A DNA stretch of 64,000 nucleotides. It comes from Amblyomma americanum (Eukaryota > Arthropoda > Arachnida > Ixodida > Ixodidae). The notes beneath the pieces were generated by a model. It made no database searches. It was given only the letters and a program-made list of their open reading frames with translations, and was not told where the DNA came from. The first letter of the stretch is position 1. Each line of letters starts with the position of its first letter. Location of the stretch: contig NC_135497.1 in the NCBI RefSeq assembly GCF_052857255.1, forward strand, positions 113,756,672 through 113,820,671, written 5' to 3'. The position numbers and the translations under genes were made by a program. Positions 57,423 to 64,000 of the stretch are shown piece by piece.

Positions 57423-58035
57423 ATTATTCTATCATTGTTAGTTTCGTCCGGCGATGTTGATCTATATCCAGGCACTTATCTTCATGCCACATCCATTTAA
57501 ACTGCTGGTGACGTATTGTCTGCAGTCGAAGAACTGAAGTCAGGGCAGTTATCGTTACTCAACGAAATAAAAGCGATCCAAACAAAGCTGTTGCAAAATG
57601 ACAAAGCATTCAAAGAAATTCGGAATGGGCTCCTGAAAATTGAACAAGATTGCTCCTCTGTTCCCACACTCAAAGAAAAGTTGGATAATGTTGAATCTGC
57701 CAGAAACGAAAATGCAGAAAAACTTCCCATCTTTCGTGAAAAATGGATGCATATGAGGATAGTGCCCACCCGTCCAGCCTTCTCTTCTATGGCATCACTG
57801 CTAACCCAGAATAAACTTGGAATGAAGCCAAGGGTTTGGCAAATGAGCTCTGCAAAACGATATTTGGCAGCAAATTACAGCCAGTCGACACTAAACATGC
57901 AGACAGGACTGGTTCGTTTGCAGTCAATAAAACTAGACCAGTAATAGTCAAATTTGCACATTTCAAAGTTAAAAAGCGCATTCTGGCAAATTCAGGTAAA
58001 CTTAAATGCACCGATTTCAGTGTATCATCCGACTA
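57423..58035 (+). pseudogene. CR1 ORF1 relic with 2A-like motif and coiled coil
   Basis: The frame begins with a hydrophobic stretch ending in SSGDVDLYPGT (57444-57476), a degraded form of the 2A-like consensus D-x-E-x-N-P-G-P. A coiled coil follows at 57516-57720 (LKSGQLSLLNEIKAIQ, KAFKEIRNGLLKIEQD). After a frameshift near 57740 an RRM-like domain is readable (57836-58033, with TRPVIVKFAHFKVK). This is the usual CR1 ORF1 order. It would be an RNA-binding partner of the RT; this copy is broken. Confidence 0.65.
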
Positions 58036-58219
58036 GTCACCGAACACTCGGCTAACCCGCAAAAAGCTTGTTAAATTTGCCAAATATCAAGGCAAATAAT
58101 ATATACTTCAACGCAACAGGTTAATAATGGAGCACAATACCTATGTTTATGATCATTCTACAGAGAAAGTAATCCAACGTACTTCATAGCTAAGAGTTAG
58201 GTCTGAATAGCAACCATGA

Positions 58220-60529
58220 AAATGTACTTTTTCTATTTTATATACTAACATTAGAAGCATTGCTAACCTTGTTTCCACTACAGACCGCAACGTTGTCATT
58301 TTAACTGAGACCTGGTTCCATTGAAAACTTAGAACTTCGGGTTGCCTAACCTAACTTCGATATCTTCCATTGTGATTGTGATGTAAGGTGGAGGGAGTGT
58401 TAATAGCAACTAACCATAACCTTCATTGCTTTAAAATTGACATCTCCTCTCATTTGGAAATACTGTTCATTTGAACTAAAATTTCCCATCCACCTTTAAT
58501 ACTAGGAGCATTCGACCGTCAACATGACACTGATGCAAGCTTTGTCCCATGTTTCCATGAGGCACTTTGCACTTCGACACATTCCTTTCCTAACAAACCA
58601 ATCCTTTAGTTTGGCGATTTCAACTTTCCAGTGATAGTGTCGACTGAAAGCACTAACCATATCGAAGAATAATGCAGGAAGTGATTTTCTTCACATGTGT
58701 TTTACGTTTGGCTTATCACAGCGCATCTCCACCTTAACAAGGCATAATCAGTCTTCCAGCCTGCTCGACCTCTTGCTCACCACACATCCTGAAATCCTTT
58801 CTGCACTAACTTTTTCGCCCAAGCTAAGCGATCATGCCATAATTGATGCTACTTATCAACCTCAAATAACATGCCCGAGAAAAGTAAGAAGAATATAACC
58901 CTCTATGATGAAGTTGATTATGTCGCTTTCAATGAAAAGTCAACTCAGTTTAGAGTCTCCTTTTTTGATGCATTCTACTGACGCTCAGTTCAAGACAGCT
59001 GGCTATCCCACCATTACCGTAACTGGATGGCTGCCTTCCCCCTGGTTTAGTAAGACACTAAAGCATCTCAACAATAAAAAGAAAAGGCTCTCGCATCACT
59101 AAACAAAGTAGCATGTCACATGCTTGGCAAAAGTACTGCTGTATTGATAAAATGCTTGTCCCAGCTGCAAAAGCAATACGATCATAATTTTCAACTTCAC
59201 GTCCCGATATGTTGCATAATAACTCTAGTCAATTCTGGAAGGTTATTAACCATGCCCAAAGAAATCCATCCCTATTCCTGATACTGAAGTTGCAGCAACA
59301 CTTAACTCAGCATTTCGTTCAGTTTTTTACTGAAGAACAATCTCCCTTGTTTTGCAGACCCTCAATATCCTGTCATGCCAGATATAATGTTTGAACCCTG
59401 TGGCATTTGTAAATTAATCCAATTGTTGAAGCTAACCTCATCTGCTGGAATTGACATCAATGCAAAAGTACCTAAAAACACTAAAGAAATTACCAGTGTC
59501 ATTCTACTGTACATTTTTCAACAGTGAATTTCGTCTGGAGTGGTGCTGCTGGATTGTAAAACAGGCAAGGTCATTACAGTTCCCAGAAAAGGATTTTCAA
59601 CATCATGTCTCGGCAACCGCCCCATTTCAATTACTAAAGTTAGTTCCAAATTGACACATGTCATTTTTAGCCAAATCCTGAGATTTTTTTATTTCTAACT
59701 TCTTTCATTCTAGTCAACATGGATTTCTTAATAATTTATTTTGCAATACACAACACACCTATAGAATCACTGTTTTTAGACTGAGAAAGCTTTTGGTAAG
59801 GCTCCTTATATAAATGTCAACAGAACCTCATTAAGCTGTTTCCACCACCGCCTATCTTACGTAACACCCACCTATTTTTTTTTTGGTACCTCAGTAATAT
59901 CCTCTGTGAAATCTTAAATATCTAGGAATTATTTTAACACGCAATATTTCGTGGCCCTCTCACAGAGCAAAAATAACTAACAGGGCTAACCGCAGCCTTG
60001 GCTTTCTCAAGTGAAATCTCTAATTTACCTCCCCTTCTGTAAAGACCCTTGCTTACAAATCTCTTGTAAGGCCCAAGCTAGAATATGCATGCTCAGTTTG
60101 GGACCCTCATCAGACTAATCTTTCTAACTTGAATCAATCCAAAAGGGCGCAGCTCAATTTATCTTCCATGACTATTTTTCCTGTACTAGAGTTGCAGAGC
60201 TAAAAATTAATGCAAATCTTCCCAATCTAGAAACAAGATGTAAAATGGCCAGGATCATTCTCTATCCTAAGTTTCATCATGCTCAAATTGATAACACCTT
60301 CACATCACCCACTCACCACCATTCATTCCAAGTTTGTATACCCTCGTACACATGCACATTGTCACATCTTCACCCTTTTCCACATATAGCGAAAGACTGG
60401 AACGGTCTGCCTGAAGAAACGGTGCGTCACTCCATTGCGACAAGTTTCAGGACTGCTATTGCACTCTTCTCTGAAGCCACCTGCCCATCGTGTAAAACCC
60501 CTGCCCAGGGGCATTTCAGGACTAAGTAA
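58220..60529 (+). pseudogene. CR1 ORF2 relic (endonuclease, RT, C-terminus)
   Basis: Traces of the APE endonuclease lie at 58240-58890: TETWFH near 58305, then SSLLDLLLTTHPEI and LSDHAIIDA at 58758-58850. The fingers region follows (SSAGIDGINAKVLK-like near 59440-59480) and a badly eroded palm at 59700-59900, where the catalytic YxDD motif is not readable. The C-terminal third at 59930-60529 is best kept: YLGIILT, LVRPKLEYACSVWDPH, and KDWNGLPEETV. Stops and shifts are frequent. The absence of the catalytic motif suggests an internal deletion. Confidence 0.7.
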
Positions 60530-60530
60530 A

Positions 60531-61250
60531 TAAATCACCTCTGCATATGAGGCTCCAACCATTCGCCGTGCACCAAAGTGATGCGCCATTGAGTGGACAC
60601 TTCCAGCATATGGGCCCAGTGCTCTTAAACTGCTAATACCACTGCAGAATGCTCTTGCGACCTGGCATTTCCCCTTATATGCTTTTCTGGGCATGCTGCA
60701 CTGAAGTAACAAATAAACACTCCAACACAAGACGTTTAATGCACTCTCGCCCTTTTCTAATGGCACTGTCCAACTACCACTTATTGCGTGACAATGCTGA
60801 CTCTGCCACCTTTCGTGCGTGAGAAAAACTTAGTGCATTTATTGTTATTTTCATGTACCAATTTCATGCGCACTACTCTGCAAAATTGTAGTGTTAGAAA
60901 TCCAATGAATCACTGTAACATATTATCTAGACAAGGTGCATTATCGCGACTTGCAGCCGCACGCACTTGTCAGCAAATACTCGGGCATCGGTGAGTGTTT
61001 CGGTTCGTGGGACATCATTGCTGTCGTGCAGCGGGGTGAAGACACCTCATCAGGGCTTTTGGTTTCTGCAGGGCCTCACTTTAACAAGGGTAAAGATGAC
61101 GTTGATGGAGAGAACAGCCGCGTTAAGGACGATAATACCTGAAGTTCTAGCTCCTTTGCATTAAGTTATTTTGGCGGCTTCGTTTCATTTATACAAAATG
61201 CCCCTAAACGTCCTCACGACAGTGTATTACAACAGGCAACAGAACAAAAT
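60531..61250. other. Sequence after CR1
   Basis: A plus-strand open frame (60936-61142) contains a stretch with SAGPHFN that recalls Cu/Zn superoxide dismutase; see findings. No full gene is supported. Confidence 0.25.
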
Positions 61251-61251
61251 A

Positions 61252-61432
61252 CCAAACAATGAAACCACAAAAACAAAAAAAAATCTCGTGGCACTGGAAT
61301 AGAAGTGCTAACTGGTTATAATTCACCTTTCAAATCATACAGACAAACAATGAAACCACAAAAACAAAAAAAATCTCGTGGCACTGGAATAGAAGTGCTA
61401 ACTGGTTATAATTCACCTTTCAAATCATACAG
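61252..61432 (+). repeat. Tandem duplication, 91-bp unit, two copies
   Basis: The unit starting AAACAATGAAACCACAAAAA and ending CAAATCATACAG occurs twice in a row, nearly identical apart from poly-A length. It is a recent local duplication. Confidence 0.95.
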
Positions 61433-61575
61433 ATAAGCAAAAAAAAACAAGCATGAACAGAGCAGCAGTAAAAAAATTCATACCCACTAATACAAATTAA
61501 CACACAGAATTCAAATGAAAAAAGAAACATCATTAACAGAAATACAATGCAAAATGAACACAATGCATTGATGTG

Positions 61576-61680
61576 ACAATGTATGGAAGAAGTTAAGCAG
61601 TAGTTAAGTTATGAGATGAGGTATTTATGAAAGACGTTAAGCAGTAGTTAGGGTTATGAGATGAGATTAGTTATGAGGTT
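61576..61680 (+). repeat. Short imperfect repeat GTTAAGCAGTAGTTA
   Basis: AAG(A/C)(A/C)GTTAAGCAGTAGTTA and GTTATGAGATGAG recur at about 61591 and 61635, giving a period of about 44 bp. Confidence 0.7.
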
Positions 61681-62019
61681 GTAAAATTTATCAGGATCAG
61701 TGACCGTTGCAACACGTGAAGGCAGAGCGTTCTAGTCAGTTATTGTGCGTGCTCCGCCTGTGAGGATCGAGCACCAAAATTAGGCTAAACACGTGCGGCA
61801 AAAAAGAATAATTAGAGAAACGCGCCAGAGTGTGTAAAGAAACAACAGGAGCGTCCAGAGCAGGCCTGGGGCACGCGAGGATTAAAGTGATGGAGGAATC
61901 CGGTGCATGGTGCTTTCACGACAGGCATCTTGAACGCGCACCGACTGGCACCACTCCGATAGACTGCCAGATGTTCTTGGCTGGTATAATATGATTCCAC
62001 GCTATTTTTGCATTTTCCG

Positions 62020-62225
62020 CTCGTCACCATTGGCTGAAGTGGCGTCACACCCCGAATTCGCTCCTGGTTACTGGCTGAAGCCCAGGGCGCGGCGTCGCTT
62101 CAGCCAATGGCTTAGGGCGGGAAATTCACAAATGGAATTGACTCGGGGAGGAATCCTCAAATTATAAAGACCATGTTCTCGGCCAGTTTACTGCACCTTA
62201 CCAGCATGAAGGCGGCGGAGTGAAT
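62020..62225 (+). promoter_or_regulatory. Candidate CCAAT/E2F/TATA promoter
   Basis: In order on the plus strand: an inverted CCAAT (62029-62033), a CCAAT (62104-62108), an E2F-like GGGCGGGAAA (62115-62124), and TATAAAG (62163-62169). A CCAGTTTA initiator-like site is near 62183, and a five-codon mini-ORF lies at 62206-62223. The arrangement recalls cell-cycle-regulated promoters. No gene is identified downstream. Confidence 0.3.
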
Positions 62226-62639
62226 TAACGCTGCTGAAGATTTCCCCTTTACCGGTTTAAAGCGCCGACTGAAGACTAACCGTGACACAAGCCTACACGC
62301 AACAACAATTAAACTTAGCCGCACATGTGTAACGTAACAGTGTAATCGAATCACTGCTTCGCACTGCCTGTACTACACGCTCAAAAATAAAAATGCACAC
62401 ACTCCTAATCCGGAATGAATCTTAATCGTGTTATGCTTCGCTTGGGCACCACCTACGACGTACTCTTCGCATTAAAAGATTTCAATATGCCTTATCACAT
62501 ATTTCAAGCATTTTAAAGTGATTTCGTGATCATGTTAGTCAAGAGTGCACCTGTTTTAACGTGCATATTAATATAACCATGGAACGTTGGTGGATTCGCG
62601 TCCGTAGCATCGTCCCGACAAACCTGACGGCCTAAGCCT

Positions 62640-64000
62640 TAGCAAAACACAAAAGCGCCGTCGCTAGCCTCCCTTTTCTTCGCCGCGTAACCCCCCCCCC
62701 CCCCCCCCCCATCCTCCCCCGTACACCCGTCCATTTTCTTTCCTCCCCCGCCACGAGAAAAATACAACCAGAAAGACACTGCCACAAAGGCAAGCTGGAG
62801 CGCCCGCGCCAGCGTAAAACTAACATAAAAACACTCTCCCAGCCAACTCCTCACCCACTCCCCTCCCCCCCCCTACCGCCCCCTCCCATTCGCTCTTGCA
62901 TCACGGCCCTCAGCGAGAGCAAAGAACACCACCAACGCCCAGGCCGCGAGCGAAATAACACGCCAAGGAAGACTCGCCGTCCGAACCCCCCCCGGATCGG
63001 CGCAGCGACAAACTAGGATGGTACGCTCCAAAGGACACCACCCCCTCCTCCCCCCTCCGCCGGTCGCCCACATGGCAGGCGCCTCCGAGCCCAGCCGCCC
63101 CCGGGGAGAGCAGCCGGACCCCACCCACCGGCACCCACCACCCCGCGCACAGCCTTGATGGACTCGCCCTACCGCCAACACCCCACCCCCTCCCGGCGCT
63201 GGCGTCGGCGAAGCCGCTGTGTTCTTTGCTACGCCGCCCCAGCGCCTCTCACAGGACACGAGCGCGCAGCAACACGAAGATGAAAAAAAAAAAAAGGAAA
63301 AAGAAAGCAGATCGAAGAACAGGCCGGCGGGGGGTACGGGGCGGGGTACGGCCACATGAGAGATAGAAACTAAAGGGTGTTATTTGGATAGAAGCGCGCC
63401 GGTCGAGCGCTGGACGCTGGAAAGGCGGAGTGCTGGCAACGTCAAAAAAGCAAACAGCTCAACGGGAGAGTTTGAAAAGCGTGCGGCGCTGCCGCTCTCC
63501 GCGGCCGGACAAGCCGAAAGCACTGACGCATCCCCTCCCCTTTTGCGTACTCCTTTCGGGGATAACAATTAATTCAGCCCGAGCGCCACCGGCAGTGGGG
63601 TGCGGCGGCGGAGAGTGAGCCAAAAAATAAAAGTGCACGGCGGGATTAGCGCGGCCGAACTGCACGGGCGGCGGGCGGGTTACATTAAAGAGAAGGAAAG
63701 GCATCGATTTTTCTCTCCGGCGGAAAGGGGGCTGCTGTTTTCTTCTTTTGGCCGCCCACAGCAGCAGCGAAACGGGCGGGGAACGGCGGGAGGAGAGAGC
63801 AGCCATTTTCGTCCTCCGCGCCTGCGCCTTCAAGCCAAGACAGCCGTGGCCGAGTCCGCCAGTGCGGGCACTGCTGGCGCTTAGCGACAGTGTGAGCCGC
63901 CTTCCTCGTGGTCCACGCGGCGACGTGAGACAGGTGCGCGTCAGCTGACGGTCTCACAGAGCACGTACAGCCGCTACATGGCCAGACGCCTTGAAATCCT
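62640..64000. promoter_or_regulatory. GC/CpG-rich island, probable promoter at window edge
   Basis: Composition rises sharply to very GC-rich with many CpGs. There is a C20 run at 62691-62710. The plus strand has a donor-like GACAG/GTGCGCG at 63933, preceded by a GCAGCCATTTTCG element (near 63800). The minus strand has TGG/GTGAGG near 62852. Open frames on both strands are products of GC-rich sequence. Which strand is transcribed cannot be told. Confidence 0.45.

Larger units (their letters stand above)
57423..60530 (+). mobile_element. CR1-type LINE, degraded, near full length
   Basis: ORF1 (57423-58035) and ORF2 (about 58220-60529) follow each other on the plus strand, with many frameshifts and stops. 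The end has TAAGTAAATAAA just after the last coding segment. Content and order fit the CR1 clade. The age is greater than that of the RTE copy. Confidence 0.75.

Noticed and set aside
63459..63833. Minus-strand ATG frame of 124 codons in the GC island
   Set aside because: The ATG is within an AAAATGGC promoter-like element, composition is Arg/Pro/Ser as expected from GC-rich DNA, and no domain is visible.

Overview
The window looks like nuclear DNA of a hard tick (metastriate Ixodidae). The main reason is the dense set of tRNA-derived SINEs resembling the tick Ruka family, together with RTE, CR1 and Jockey/I-type LINEs and many DNA transposon remnants, with single-copy exons scattered among long repeat-filled introns. 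There are no bacterial features, rRNA genes or CRISPR arrays.

The main gene lies on the minus strand and fills about 3.8-49.6 kb. I reconstruct it as a C2H2 zinc-finger protein of about 862 residues from six coding exons: 47534-47274 (start codon), 41921-41694, 37618-37018, 32253-31785, 25206-25025 and 4695-3848 (stop). A probable non-coding first exon ends at 49334. All five splice junctions agree in phase (0, 0, 1, 2, 1). The 31785/25206 junction rebuilds a histidine that completes a zinc finger. The fingers come in three clusters (37.6-37.0, 32.2-31.8 and 4.7-3.8 kb) plus one variant finger at 41.7 kb, so this is probably a nuclear DNA-binding protein. I do not assign an ortholog. A likely polyadenylation signal lies near 1.9 kb.

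The first exon starts in a small CpG-rich island (about 49.33-49.63 kb) that also seems to fire rightwards: an ATG plus six codons is followed by a strong plus-strand splice donor. A second, larger GC-rich island fills 62.64-64.0 kb and probably holds another promoter.

Most of the rest is mobile DNA. A full-length RTE-type LINE (20683-23897) keeps 10-bp target duplications and begins with a tRNA-like Pol III promoter. A CR1-type LINE (about 57.4-60.5 kb) has a degraded 2A-like motif in ORF1, and a Jockey/I-type fragment lies at 6.1-7.5 kb. From 11.76 to 19.54 kb there is a stack: a probable hAT holds a pogo/Tigger element (itself holding a TTAA-flanked element with a SINE inside) and a second pogo-like element. 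A PIF/Harbinger-like element (25467-26191), two long inverted-repeat elements and several MITE-like elements lie elsewhere. At least two SINE families share their head and central domain but differ in their tails.
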